From the NCBI RefSeq assembly GCF_049897565.1, contig NZ_JAFCWM010000003.1, positions 124,001-188,000 on the forward strand: DNA of 64,000 bases. The letters are read 5' to 3'. The notes below the pieces were generated by a model, which worked only from the letters and a program-made list of their open reading frames with translations, searched no databases and was not told the DNA's origin. Shown in pieces: positions 7,458 to 17,300 of this stretch; within the stretch, counting starts at the first letter, position 1, and every line of letters begins with the position of its first letter. The DNA is from JAFCUW01 sp049897565 (GTDB taxonomy: Bacteria > Pseudomonadota > Gammaproteobacteria > Burkholderiales > Burkholderiaceae_D). The position numbers and the translations under genes are program-made.

Positions 7458-9050
7458 TTACTTAACCAGCGGTGGGGTCTCGAAGGTGTGGAACGGCGCC
7501 GGGCTCGGCACGGTCCACTCGAGGCCTTCGGCGCCATCCCATGGCTTGGCCGCTGCTTTGGCGCCGCCGCGGATGGTTGGCAGGATCACGAAGAACAGGA
7601 AGTACGCCTGCGACAGACCGAAACCGAAGGCGCCGATGGTGGCCACCATGTTGAAGTCGACGAACTGCGCCGGGTAGTCGGCGTAGCGGCGCGGCATCCC
7701 TGCCAGGCCCAGGAAGTGCATCGGGAAGAACGTGATGTTAAATGTGATCAGCGATGCCCAGAAGTGGATCTTGCCGCGCGTTTCGCTGTACATGTGGCCA
7801 GTCCACTTGGCGGACCAGTAGTAGAAGCCGGCGAACAGGGCGAACAGGGAACCGGCCACCAGCACGTAGTGGAAGTGCGCCACGACGTAGTAGGTGTCCT
7901 GCAGCTGGATGTCGATCGGGGTCACGGCCAGGATCAGGCCGGTGAAGCCGCCCATCGTGAACACGAAAATGAAGCCGACCGAGAACAGCATCGGCGTTTC
8001 GAACGTCATCGAGCCCTTCCACATCGTGGCGACCCAGTTGAATACTTTGACGCCGGTCGGCACTGCGATGAGCATCGTGGCGTACATGAAGAACAGCTGC
8101 GACGTCACCGGCATGCCGGTGGTGAACATGTGGTGCGCCCAGACGATGAACGACAGGATCGCGATCGACGCGGTCGCGTAAACCATCGATGCGTAGCCGA
8201 ACAGCGGCTTGCGGGCGAATGCCGGCAGGATCTGCGAGACGATGCCGAACGCCGGCAAAATCATGATGTACACCTCAGGGTGGCCGAAGAACCAGAAGAT
8301 GTGCTGGTACATGACCGGGTCGCCGCCGCCGGCCGCGTTAAAGAACGAGGTGCCGAAGTGACGGTCGGTCAGGGTCATCGTGATGGCGCCTGCCAGCACT
8401 GGCATGACGGCGATCAAGAGGTAGGCGGTGATCAGCCAGGTCCAGCAGAACATCGGCATCTTCATCAAGGTCATGCCCGGAGCGCGCATGTTGAGGATGG
8501 TGACGACGATGTTGATCGACCCCATGATCGACGAGGCGCCCATCAGGTGCATCGCGAAAATTGCCATGTCCATGCCAGGCCCCATCTGGGTCGACAGCGG
8601 CGCGTACAGCGTCCAGCCGGCGGCGGTCGCGCCGCCAGGCACCAGGAACGAGGTGGCCAGCAGGATCGCGGCCGGCGGCAGCAGCCAGAACGAGAAGTTG
8701 TTCATGCGGGCGAACGCCATGTCGGCGCAGCCGATCTGCAGCGGGATCATCCAGTTGGCGAAGCCGACGAAGGCCGGCATGATGGCGCCGAACACCATCA
8801 CCAGGCCGTGCATGGTGGTGAGCTGGTTGAAGAACTCAGGCTGGAAGAACTGCAGGCCGGGCTGGAACAGCTCGGTGCGGATCATCAGCGCCAGCACGCC
8901 GCCGGACATCAGCATGATCAGCGAGAACCACAGGTACAGCGTACCGATGTCCTTGTGGTTGGTGGCGAACAGCCAGCGGCCGATGCCATGCGGGTGGTCG
9001 TGGGCGTGATCGTGCGCGTCGTGGGCGTGATCTACAGTCGTTGTGCTCAT
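7458..9050 (-). CDS. ctaD: Cytochrome c oxidase subunit I
   Basis: A 530-residue heme-copper oxidase subunit I with twelve predicted helices. HPEVYIMILPAFG carries the cross-linked His-Tyr pair and the CuB region, WAHHMFTTG the two CuB histidines, and VAHFHYVLVAGS the heme a3 and heme a histidines. The N-terminus is His-rich (DHAHDAHDHAHDH), an unusual cytoplasmic tail that may bind metal. It reduces oxygen and pumps protons. It lies 15 bases downstream of coxB in the operon. Confidence 0.98.
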   Translation of the reverse strand: MSTTTVDHAHDAHDHAHDHPHGIGRWLFATNHKDIGTLYLWFSLIMLMSGGVLALMIRTELFQPGLQFFQPEFFNQLTTMHGLVMVFGAIMPAFVGFANWMIPLQIGCADMAFARMNNFSFWLLPPAAILLATSFLVPGGATAAGWTLYAPLSTQMGPGMDMAIFAMHLMGASSIMGSINIVVTILNMRAPGMTLMKMPMFCWTWLITAYLLIAVMPVLAGAITMTLTDRHFGTSFFNAAGGGDPVMYQHIFWFFGHPEVYIMILPAFGIVSQILPAFARKPLFGYASMVYATASIAILSFIVWAHHMFTTGMPVTSQLFFMYATMLIAVPTGVKVFNWVATMWKGSMTFETPMLFSVGFIFVFTMGGFTGLILAVTPIDIQLQDTYYVVAHFHYVLVAGSLFALFAGFYYWSAKWTGHMYSETRGKIHFWASLITFNITFFPMHFLGLAGMPRRYADYPAQFVDFNMVATIGAFGFGLSQAYFLFFVILPTIRGGAKAAAKPWDGAEGLEWTVPSPAPFHTFETPPLVK

Positions 9051-9065
9051 GTGTTCTACTCCTGA

Positions 9066-10250
9066 TTACTTGCGTGCAGCCAGGACTTCGGCTGGTTGAA
9101 CGATATTTTCCGCGGCCTTGTTCGACCAGTTGTTGCGGGTAAAGGTAATCACCGCAGCGATGTCCGAATCCGACAGTTGCTTCCAAGCTGGCATTTCCGA
9201 AGGGTACTTACCGCTCTTCTGGCCATTCAGCAGGACGTGGATCTGGTCCGCTTTCGGGCCGTTCACGACGGCCGAGCCGTCCAGCGGCGCGAAAGCGCCC
9301 GGGATGCCCTTGCCATTGGCCTGGTGGCAGACCACGCAATTGGTGGTGTAGACTTTTTCGCCCTTGGTCTTGAGTTCGTCGATGGTCCACACTTTCGCAG
9401 GATCGTCGGCCAGCGCCGCCATTTCCTTCTTCTTGCCGGCGACCCATGCGGTGTAGTCGGCGTCGGAGACGACCTTGACGACGATCGGCATGAACGCGTG
9501 CTCTTTGCCGCACAGCTCAGCGCACTGGCCGCGGAAGGTGCCGATTTTCTCCGCCTTGAACCAGGTGTCGCGCACGAAACCAGGAATCGCATCTTGCTTG
9601 ACGCCGAACGCCGGGACCATCCAGGCGTGGATGACGTCGTTGGCGGTCAGGACGATACGGACCTTCTTGTTGACTGGCACGACGACTTCGTTGTCGACTT
9701 CGAGCAGGTAGTTGATGCCGCGATTTTCGGTCGGCTTCACGCCTGGCGAACCGACTTGCGAACGCGGGGTCGACAGGTTCGACAGGAAGGAAATGCCTTC
9801 GCCCTCGCCCTTCAGGTAATCGTAGCCCCACTTCCACTGCATGCCGGTGGCCTTGATGGTCAGGTCGGCGTTGGAGGTGTCTTTCATGCCGACCACGGTC
9901 TTCGTTGCCGGCAGCGCCATCGCGATGACGATCAGGAACGGCACCACGGTCCAGGCGATTTCGACGGCGGTCGACTCGTGGAAGGTGGCCGGCTTGTGGC
10001 CGAGCGAGCGGCGGTGCTTGAACACCGAGTAGAACATCACGCCGAACACGCCGACGAAAATGACCACGCAGACGACCATCATCCAGGTGTGCAGATCGTA
10101 GATCTCGGACGCGATCCGGGTCACGGGCGGTTGCAGGTTCAACTGGTATGGAACCGGACGCCCCGTCACCTCTGTCTGGGCCAAGGCCGGCATTCCGGCC
10201 GTCATCGCCAGACCGATCATCAAGGCTTGAAGTCGCTTTGCATATGTCAT
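9066..10250 (-). CDS. coxB: Cytochrome c oxidase subunit II with fused cytochrome c domain
   Basis: A 394-residue protein with a signal peptide (about 1-25, ending PALAQ), two transmembrane helices and a CuA domain with ligands in CAELCGKEHAFM. A C-terminal class I cytochrome c domain has the heme site CVVCH and a distal Met in SEMPAW. This is the caa3-type arrangement. The ATG at 10250 is preferred over a GTG at 10265 because GGGGAA sits at the right distance upstream of it and the signal peptide starts there. It is the first gene of the oxidase operon. Confidence 0.96.
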   Translation of the reverse strand: MTYAKRLQALMIGLAMTAGMPALAQTEVTGRPVPYQLNLQPPVTRIASEIYDLHTWMMVVCVVIFVGVFGVMFYSVFKHRRSLGHKPATFHESTAVEIAWTVVPFLIVIAMALPATKTVVGMKDTSNADLTIKATGMQWKWGYDYLKGEGEGISFLSNLSTPRSQVGSPGVKPTENRGINYLLEVDNEVVVPVNKKVRIVLTANDVIHAWMVPAFGVKQDAIPGFVRDTWFKAEKIGTFRGQCAELCGKEHAFMPIVVKVVSDADYTAWVAGKKKEMAALADDPAKVWTIDELKTKGEKVYTTNCVVCHQANGKGIPGAFAPLDGSAVVNGPKADQIHVLLNGQKSGKYPSEMPAWKQLSDSDIAAVITFTRNNWSNKAAENIVQPAEVLAARK

Positions 10251-10666
10251 GTTTTCCCCAACCACCCAAAATTAAAATCTTTTATCGTCAACGAACCCAC
10301 TCGCGGCCGCCGCACTTTTCAACACTTCGCGCAAAAAAGGCCCCTAGCAGACCCGGCCGCATTGACTCCGAAGCTCCTGCTGGAACCATGACACCGCCAC
10401 CGGGTAAATGCTGCACACCGATGAACGCTGCTTGCTTTTGCTGCTGTCGACTACACATTGGACACAGGCGGCATTACCGCCTGTTTTTCTAGCGTTCGCA
10501 ACTTGGTCGACAAAATTAGTCGTTGATTATACTCAAGGAGTGCCCTAACCATCAAGGGGAAATCGACCCGCAAGCGGGTCAGCACGCGCGTTTTTCCCTC
10601 TTGGCGCCCACAGTTTGTGTCAATTTCTGCAATTCACCGCCGCCGCCACACTTTCGCTTCCCGGCG
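10251..10666. other. Intergenic region upstream of coxB
   Basis: These 416 bases hold no protein gene that I can support. The leader of coxB must lie on the minus strand here. On the plus strand there is one clear hairpin terminator (10464-10490) with no plus-strand gene before it. The stretch around 10500-10560 is AT-richer than its surroundings. Confidence 0.6.
10464..10490 (+). terminator. Rho-independent terminator with no upstream gene
   Basis: Perfect 8-bp stem ACAGGCGG / CCGCCTGT with a 5-base loop (CATTA), followed by a run of T. The T-run is on the plus strand only. No plus-strand protein gene precedes it, so it may end a small RNA. Confidence 0.7.
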
Positions 10667-11566
10667 CTAGCGGCGCGGCTGGAAGCGCACAATTGCTTCG
10701 CCCGCCGCCGTTACGCGCGGCGCCGGCCGGAACGCGTGGCCGTAGATCACCTCGAACGTCAATGCCAGCTTGCCGTCGGCGCCGCGGCCGCGCTCGAGCG
10801 CGGCGCGCAGCCTGGCGCCGCCGGCGCGCCCCAGCAGCCCGCGCCGGCGTGTCGCCAGCGGGTTGCCGCCCAGCGCGCGCACGTCCGCCAGCAACGCGTC
10901 GACCGTGTCGTACGTCACCCTGATCACTTCCATGTCCATCACCGGAGTGGAAAATCCCGCCTCCACCAGCTGGTCGCCGAAGTCGTGCATGTCGACAAAC
11001 GGCAACACGTGCGGCTCCCCGTCCACTTCGGCGAAGGCGGCGCGCAGCTCGCGCAACGTATCCGGGCCGAAATTGGAAAACATCAACAGGCCGTCGACCC
11101 GCAGCACGCGGCGCCATTCGGCAAACACGCGGTCGGGCTGGGGATGCCAGTGCAGTGCCAGGTTCGACCACACCAGGTCGAGCGAGTTCGGCCCGAACGG
11201 CAGATCGGCGAAGTCGCCGGCCAGCACGTCGATGCCGGCCTTGGCCGGCAGCAAGCGGCTCAGCAGCGACTTCGCGCCCGGCGTTTTTGCCGCCGCCGCC
11301 ATTTGCGGCGCGGCATCGATGCCGACGATCTGCGCGGCCGGATAATCGGCCTGCAGCAGCGCCAGGTCGGCACCGGCGCCGCAGCCGGCGTCGAGCACGC
11401 GCTGCGGCGCGATCTTGACCAGGCCGAGGCGCTCGTGCATGCGGCTGGCGATTTCGCGGCGCAGGAAGGCCGACGCGGCCACTTTGTCCGGCCGGTCGAA
11501 CAGCCGGCGCACCCGCGCCAGCTCGATCGGCGCGCTCAGTTTCGATGGGGATTGGGGGGGAACCAT
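10667..11566 (-). CDS. bioC: Malonyl-ACP O-methyltransferase BioC-like
   Basis: A 299-residue class I SAM methyltransferase. Motif I is VLDAGCGAGAD (about residues 59-69), followed by the acidic residue in IVGIDAAP, and by SNLALHW and FSNFGPDTL, which are typical of BioC. BioC methylates the free carboxyl of malonyl-ACP so that the fatty-acid enzymes can build the pimelate part of biotin. The ATG at 11566 (MVPPQSP) is chosen; the frame stays open far upstream but runs antisense over comF. It is divergent from comF with 72 bases between the starts. A related methyltransferase of other specificity cannot be excluded. Confidence 0.85.
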   Translation of the reverse strand: MVPPQSPSKLSAPIELARVRRLFDRPDKVAASAFLRREIASRMHERLGLVKIAPQRVLDAGCGAGADLALLQADYPAAQIVGIDAAPQMAAAAKTPGAKSLLSRLLPAKAGIDVLAGDFADLPFGPNSLDLVWSNLALHWHPQPDRVFAEWRRVLRVDGLLMFSNFGPDTLRELRAAFAEVDGEPHVLPFVDMHDFGDQLVEAGFSTPVMDMEVIRVTYDTVDALLADVRALGGNPLATRRRGLLGRAGGARLRAALERGRGADGKLALTFEVIYGHAFRPAPRVTAAGEAIVRFQPRR

Positions 11567-11638
11567 GGGCGTCGTGCGGTGAAATGAGATAATGGCCGCA
11601 GTGTACATGGTTGTATCAATCTGCGAGGACCGAAGCCG

Positions 11639-12361
11639 ATGCCTGACCGCCTGGGCCGCTGGCGGCGCGTGGCGCGCGCGCTGTTGCCGTCGTCGTGTGC
11701 GCTGTGCGCGGCCGCTTGCGACGGCGCCGTGTGCCGCCCCTGCCATGCGCAGTTCGTCGCTCGCACGGCGCGCTGCCCGCGCTGCGCCAACCCGGTTGCC
11801 GACGCCGACGCCGGGCGCGAGTGCGCCGCCTGCCTGGCCGAGCGGCCGGCGTACGACGCCACCGTGGCCGGCGCCGACTACCGCGCCCCGCTCGACCAGC
11901 TGGTGCTGCAACTGAAATTCGGCGGCAAGCTGGCATTGGCGCCGTGGTTTGCCGAAGTGCTGCGCGACGCCGTGATCGACGAGCGCTTCCTGCTGCCGCA
12001 GGTGCTGTGCCCGGTGCCGCTGGGGCCGCGGCGGCTCGTCGAACGCGGCTTCAACCAGGCGCTCGAGATGGCGCGCCCGCTCGCGCGCCACCTCGGCATC
12101 GCGCTGTGCGAGCGGCTGGCGGTGCGCGCGCTCGACACGCGCGCGCAGTCGGGCGTGGCGCCGGACCAGCGGCGGCGCAACATCCGCGGCGCCTTCGCCG
12201 TCGCGCCGGACGCGCTGGAGGTGGTGCGCGGCCGGCACGTCGGCGTGGTCGACGACGTCATGACGAGCGGGCACACGCTGGGCGAACTGGCGGCCACGTT
12301 GAAGCGCGCGGGCGCCGCGCGCGTCAGCAATTTTGTATTCGCGCGCACCCCGCCCCATTGA
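11639..12361 (+). CDS. comF: ComF family phosphoribosyltransferase-like protein
   Basis: A 240-residue protein with an N-terminal zinc-finger region (CALCAAAC, then CRPC, CPRC and CAAC) and a C-terminal PRTase-type domain with the PRPP-binding loop VGVVDDVMTSGHTL. The segment LKFGGKLALAPWFAE is also typical. ComF is needed for DNA uptake during natural transformation in several bacteria, probably at the inner face of the membrane. The gene is followed closely by trmL. Confidence 0.92.
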   Translation: MPDRLGRWRRVARALLPSSCALCAAACDGAVCRPCHAQFVARTARCPRCANPVADADAGRECAACLAERPAYDATVAGADYRAPLDQLVLQLKFGGKLALAPWFAEVLRDAVIDERFLLPQVLCPVPLGPRRLVERGFNQALEMARPLARHLGIALCERLAVRALDTRAQSGVAPDQRRRNIRGAFAVAPDALEVVRGRHVGVVDDVMTSGHTLGELAATLKRAGAARVSNFVFARTPPH

Positions 12362-12380
12362 ATTTTTAAGGAGAAGCATT

Positions 12381-12851
12381 TTGTTCCATGTCGTACTGGT
12401 CGAACCCGAGATCCCGCCGAACACCGGCAACATCATCCGCCTGTGCGCCAACACCGGCGCCCAGCTGCACCTGATCGAACCGCTCGGCTTTCCGCTCGAC
12501 GACAGCAAGATGAAGCGCGCCGGACTCGACTACCACGACTACGCCACGATGAAGGTGCACAAGAACTGGGACGCCTACCTTGCCGCCGAAAAGCCCGACG
12601 CCGCGCGCATGTTTGCGCTGACCACGCATGGTTCGGCGCCGTTCGCCAGCGCCACGTTCCTGCCCGGCGACGTGTTCGTGTTCGGCAGCGAAACGCGCGG
12701 GCTGGCGCCGGAACTGCGCGAATCGTTTCCGGCGGCCCAGCGCATCCGCCTGCCGATGCGCCCCGACAACCGCAGTCTGAACCTGTCGAACACGGTTGCG
12801 GTGGTGGTGTTCGAGGCGTGGCGGCAGAATGGCTACGCCGGCGGCGCCTGA
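12381..12851 (+). CDS. trmL: tRNA (cytidine(34)-2-prime-O)-methyltransferase
   Basis: A 156-residue SPOUT-class RNA methyltransferase that modifies the wobble nucleotide of tRNA-Leu species. The knot motifs are visible: IPPNTGNIIRLCANTGA near the start, VFGSETRGL in the middle and SLNLSNTVAVVVFE near the end. No ATG fits. TTG at 12381 (L-FHVVLVEPEIPP) lies 7 bases after an AAGGAG ribosome site at 12368-12373, so TTG is the likely start. Length agrees with the family (about 155). Confidence 0.93.
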   Translation: MFHVVLVEPEIPPNTGNIIRLCANTGAQLHLIEPLGFPLDDSKMKRAGLDYHDYATMKVHKNWDAYLAAEKPDAARMFALTTHGSAPFASATFLPGDVFVFGSETRGLAPELRESFPAAQRIRLPMRPDNRSLNLSNTVAVVVFEAWRQNGYAGGA

Positions 12852-12909
12852 CTGGCGTCTGGTACGGGTGCGGAGTTCATCGCGCGGCAATGCGTCGACG
12901 TTGAGGGCG

Positions 12910-13119
12910 GGCGACCAGCTACGATTCGGTCTACATCGACATGGGGTACGCAACGCTACCGGGCGGCAATCAGCTGTTTATTCCGCTCAAAGTGTGGCGC
13001 AACAGCGAGCGCGGCAACAACGAGGCCCTGGTGCCGAACATTGCCTCGATGTCGACTTAGCGGACGACGAACAAGCGGTCCGCGCCACGCTTGCCGCACT
13101 GAGCAAGGCGCAGCGCTGA
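12910..13119 (+). pseudogene. Decayed gene fragment in the trmL-SGNH gap
   Basis: Two adjacent pieces look protein-like but sit in different frames. From about 12920 to 13060 one frame reads YDSVYIDMGYATLPGG and continues through LFIPLKVWRN before a stop. From about 13057 the next frame reads LADDEQAVRATLAAL and ends at 13119. The second piece has the character of a natural C-terminus, so this looks like the tail of a lost larger gene with a frameshift near 13050. I do not recognise the family. The remainder of the gap 12852-13396 holds no gene, and is AT-richer just before the SGNH gene. Confidence 0.4.
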
Positions 13120-13396
13120 ACTGCTTGCTGCGCCTCTCGTCGGCAACCCAGGCGATGCGACGGGTGGCGGCGGCATGGGCATAACAGGGTCGCCTGGCAA
13201 TAACTAAATGCAATTTGTTGCCACAAATACACAGTTATATGTGCGAGTATCGATGCTTTCTTGACATCGGTAACTTGACAACAGGGCTCACTTCGAACCG
13301 GCTGACACCGCCGGCATCCATCTGATCATGCGCTAGCGCGCACGCCCTGGCGTAGCGCGGGCGCCGTTCCCGACGCATCTTGATCGGAGAAATATC

Positions 13397-14203
13397 ATGT
13401 CCTTGACTTTCGGCCTGCCCGATTGGCAAACGTGCGTGCGCAACGACCCGGGCGCCCCGTTGATCCTGTGTTTCGGCGATTCCTGGATGCAGTATCCATT
13501 CCCAAGCAACGGCAACCTGTGCAACCGCTTCCTCGATTTCGGCAAGTTCCAGGCGATGGACATCGTTGCGCTCGGCGAGAGCGGCATGGAAATCGGCGCC
13601 CCCGGCAAGAGCAACCTGTACACCCTCACCGACTTCCTCAAGTTCGAATGCCAGACGGTCGACATGATCGTCGTCAGTGGCGGCGGCAATGATTTTGCCG
13701 GCGCCGACGATCTGCTGCCGCTGCTGAAGGTAGGCAATGCGAACGACGTCGGCAGCTGGTTCAAGGCTGCCGAGAGCGCCGCCCTGTTTGCCCGCGTCAC
13801 GCGCGGTTTCGAACGCGTGATCCACCTGCGCAACACGTTCTGCCCGAAGGTGCCGATCGTCAGCCACTGCTACGACTACGCGCCGCCGACCGGCCGCGGC
13901 CTGCTGGCCTTCTCGCCGTGGATCCGGCCGGCGCTCGACCAGATCGGCATGCCGCGCCCGATGCAGACCGATGCGGTGCGCTACATCATCGACCACCTCG
14001 CCAAGGTGCAGCAGAGCCTGGAGACGACGCCCGGCTACCATTTCGTCGACACCCGCGGCGCGCTGGCAGTGGAGGATTGGGAAAACGAGTTGCATCCGAA
14101 CCGCGACGGCTTCAACAAGATCGCCGCCCGGTTCTTCCCGGTGATTGCCAAGACCTTCCCGGACTGGGTGCGCCAGCCGAAGTGGATGCAGCAGTTGCAG
14201 TAA
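13397..14203 (+). CDS. SGNH/GDSL-family hydrolase
   Basis: A 268-residue protein with the SGNH blocks. Block I is CFGDSWMQYP (nucleophile Ser about residue 30), block II is the Gly in ALGESGME, block III is VVSGGGNDF with the Asn, and the last block is NELHPNRDGF with the catalytic His. The residue three before that His is Asn where Asp is usual, so it may act with a Ser-His dyad. No signal peptide is seen, so it is probably cytoplasmic. CGGAGAAAT lies upstream of the ATG. It precedes the patatin gene by 123 bases on the same strand; a shared lipid or ester pathway is inferred. Confidence 0.85.
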   Translation: MSLTFGLPDWQTCVRNDPGAPLILCFGDSWMQYPFPSNGNLCNRFLDFGKFQAMDIVALGESGMEIGAPGKSNLYTLTDFLKFECQTVDMIVVSGGGNDFAGADDLLPLLKVGNANDVGSWFKAAESAALFARVTRGFERVIHLRNTFCPKVPIVSHCYDYAPPTGRGLLAFSPWIRPALDQIGMPRPMQTDAVRYIIDHLAKVQQSLETTPGYHFVDTRGALAVEDWENELHPNRDGFNKIAARFFPVIAKTFPDWVRQPKWMQQLQ

Positions 14204-14316
14204 GATTTGGCGCGGGCCACTGGCCCGCATCGTTTCGGTACGCGCGCCGCCTTCCGGCATTCCAGGCCGGTCCATGGCGCGCGAGCCGCAGCCCCAACCG
14301 CGCAACCATCAGCACC

Positions 14317-14323
14317 GGAGGAG
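14317..14323 (+). promoter_or_regulatory. Ribosome binding site deciding the patatin start
   Basis: GGAGGAG lies 3 bases before the ATG at 14327. This sets the start at 14327 rather than at any codon further upstream in the open frame. Confidence 0.75.
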
Positions 14324-14326
14324 TCG

Positions 14327-17300
14327 ATGTCGAAGTCCCCGTTTCCTTTCAAACTCGACGACACCAGCGAGGCGATCCGCGATATCCAGCGCAAACTCGC
14401 GTGCATCGACCCGAAGGGCGAATCCGACCTGATAGCGTTCAGGGCAAAGCTGTGCACAGGTAGATTCGACCAAGAAACGCTGAACGCAGTGCGCGCATTC
14501 AGACGGCTCAACGGCAAGACCGATCAGGTCGAAGGGTGTGACCAAGCGACCTGGCACCTCTTGAACGATCAGGCCGGCAGCGTGTTCGGCGAGACCTGGC
14601 AATTCGAAATTGACGCCTTGGTCAAGTACGACAAAGCCAACACGGTACAGCCCGTAAGAGACACGCTGGCGGCTGAAGCCCACAAACATCAATTCGCGGG
14701 ATTGGCCTTCTCCGGCGGCGGCATCCGCAGCGCGACGTTTAATCTCGGCATGCTTCAGGCGATGGCGGAGCTAAAGATGCTGCGCGATTTTGATTATCTG
14801 TCGACCGTGTCGGGAGGCGGCTACATCGGCGCCTGGTTTTCCAAATGGCTAAAAAGACTCAATGGGAATATCACGACGATCGAAGAGCAGTTGCAGCCGG
14901 GCGCCTCCGGCAAACCCAAGCGCGAGGCGGAGGAACTCAAATTCCTGCGCCAGTACACCAACTACCTGACCCCGAAGACAGGCTTTTTCAGTGCCGACAC
15001 CTGGGCCTTGCTGGGCATTTACTTACGCAACACGACGCTCAACCTGACCATCCTGGCATCGGTACTGGCCGCGGTGATGGTGCTGCCGCGCCTTCTGGCA
15101 TTGTTTATCAACGGCACTAGCGAGAAACAGATCGGTTGGGTGGTGTCGCTGGAAGCCGTGCTCCCCTTCTCGCTGTTCTCCAGCATCGCCGTGATTGCGG
15201 CGCTGCTCGTTGTCTTCTGGAGTGCTGCCAGCATATCGGGCCTTCCGGATCCAAAAAGCAAGCGCCTGCTGTGGCGGCAAAGCCAGAACAGCATCATCTG
15301 GTTCACTGTCTTGCCATTGATGGTGGCGGCGTTTTTTGGCGCAGCGGCTCTGTGGAGCATTCACGGCGCCATCCATTCGGCGTGGGACTTGCTGTTCGCC
15401 AAACCAGAACTTGGCAACCCAATTCTTCTCTGGCTGTTCGCCCCTGGCGTGGCCTATTTTTTTGCCTGGGCTGCCGGCTGGTGGCTGGCGCAACGCCACA
15501 ACGAACGGATTGACGAAGCCAGCGCCAACGTCCGCAAGGACATGCCGGGAACCAGCATGTCGGACGACCGGAAAACGGCGAAGGCAGAATGGAAACGATT
15601 GCGCAACGAGGCGTTCGGGCACTTCACGTCCGCCGTGCTGGTGCTGGCGGTAGGAACATTACTGGTCGTCATGGCCATCAGCGCGCTGGATGCCTGGCAT
15701 GCCTCCACGCTGGCGGCGCCGGCGGCGACAGCGACCACGATGCCGGCCGCGGGGCTGCACAGCACATCGACACCGACATCAGCAGCCCCTGCCGCGCCCC
15801 TGGTAGGGAGGAACACGACTGTTCCACTGATCGCATTCGGCATGCCGATCCTCGGCAGCCTGTTTGGCTTCACGATGATCTTGTCGGTCGGCCTGGTCGG
15901 GCGGCTGTACACCGAGAAAAGCCGGGAATGGTGGAGCCGTCAAGCTGGCTGGACCACTATTTTTGTCACCGGATGGCTGGCCCTGATTACCGTCAGCCTC
16001 TACGCACCGGGGATCATCGCCTACATCCACTCCCGGCTGGGCGACTGGGCCGGCGCCGCCGTCGGCAGTGCCTGGCTGGGCACCACCGTTGCCGGCCTAC
16101 TGCTTGGCAAGAGCGGCACGACCGGCACGCCGCACGGCAGCTCCAGGCTGGAGTGGGTGGCACGCGCAGCGCCGCTGGTGTTTTCGGTGGGCGCCGTGTT
16201 CATCGTGTCGAGCCTGCTACACGCGCTGCTGTTGCCGCACGGCTTACGCCGCGCCACGGACGGCACCACATCGTTCATCGGCTTTCTCGCCGCCTACGAT
16301 CGGGAGACGATGTCGAGCACTTTTCCCGAACTGGCGCTGGTTCTTTGCTGCCTTGCGATCGTGGGCCTGGTGCTGGCATGGCGCGTTGACATCAACAAAT
16401 TCTCGCTGCACATGATGTACCGCAATCGCCTTGTGCGCGCCTACCTTGGGGCGAGCAACATCGAACGACGGCCTCATCCCTTTACCGGATTCGACCCTGC
16501 CGACGACGAACATATGGACACCTTGCTTGCGCCGGACGATCAAGCGGTTCAGCGACCCTTCCACATCATTAACACGGCGCTCAACCTGGTCAACGGCCAG
16601 GAACTGGCGTGGCAAACTCGCAAGGCGGCCAACTTTACTTTTACCCCGGCGTTTTGCGGTTTCGAATTGCCAAGCGCGGCCGCGCCCGGCGGCATCAGGG
16701 TCGGCAATGAAGCAATGCGCGGCGGCTTTCGACGCACCGCCAACTATCGCCCGCGAACGCCAGCACGCCACGACGAAGAAAAAGGCATTAACCTGGGCAT
16801 GGCGGTGGCGGTATCGGGCGCAGCAGCGAGTCCCAGCATGGGTTACCACTCGTCGCCGCCGCTGGCGTTCCTGATGACGCTGTTTAACGTCAGGCTCGGG
16901 CGCTGGTTCGCAAATCCGGTGCGTCCGGTTCCGCCGCGTACGGCGAAGGAAATCTCCCAACAAGCGGACGTGGACGGGCCTTCGGAGCGCCCGCCGACGC
17001 GCACCTCTCCGTCGCTCGGCTTGTGGTACCTGCTCAAGGAATTATTCGGCCTGACGGACGCCAAATCCAAATTCGTCTACCTGTCGGACGGTGGGCATTT
17101 TGAAAATCTCGGCATCTACGAACTGGTGAGGCGGCGCTGCCGCTTGGTCGTCGTCGTCGACGCCGGCGCCGATGGCCATTTCGATTTCGAAGACCTCGGC
17201 AACGCCATTCGCAAGTGCGCCACTGACCTCCATATCGAAGTTGAAATCGATGTCAGCAAGATCGACTTGGCTAAACCTGCCGAGTTCAGCCGCTCGCATT

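Noticed and set aside
7308..9065. Long open frame antisense to ctaD
   Set aside because: It is a mirror of the highly conserved oxidase subunit I and has no signal or domain.
10490..10560. Possible tRNA or riboswitch in the AT-richer patch upstream of coxB
   Set aside because: No acceptor stem, T-arm sequence or conserved riboswitch core could be found.
11567..12508. Upstream extension of the bioC frame
   Set aside because: The frame is open but antisense to comF; the protein would gain a 300-residue Arg/Ala-rich lead unlike any BioC.
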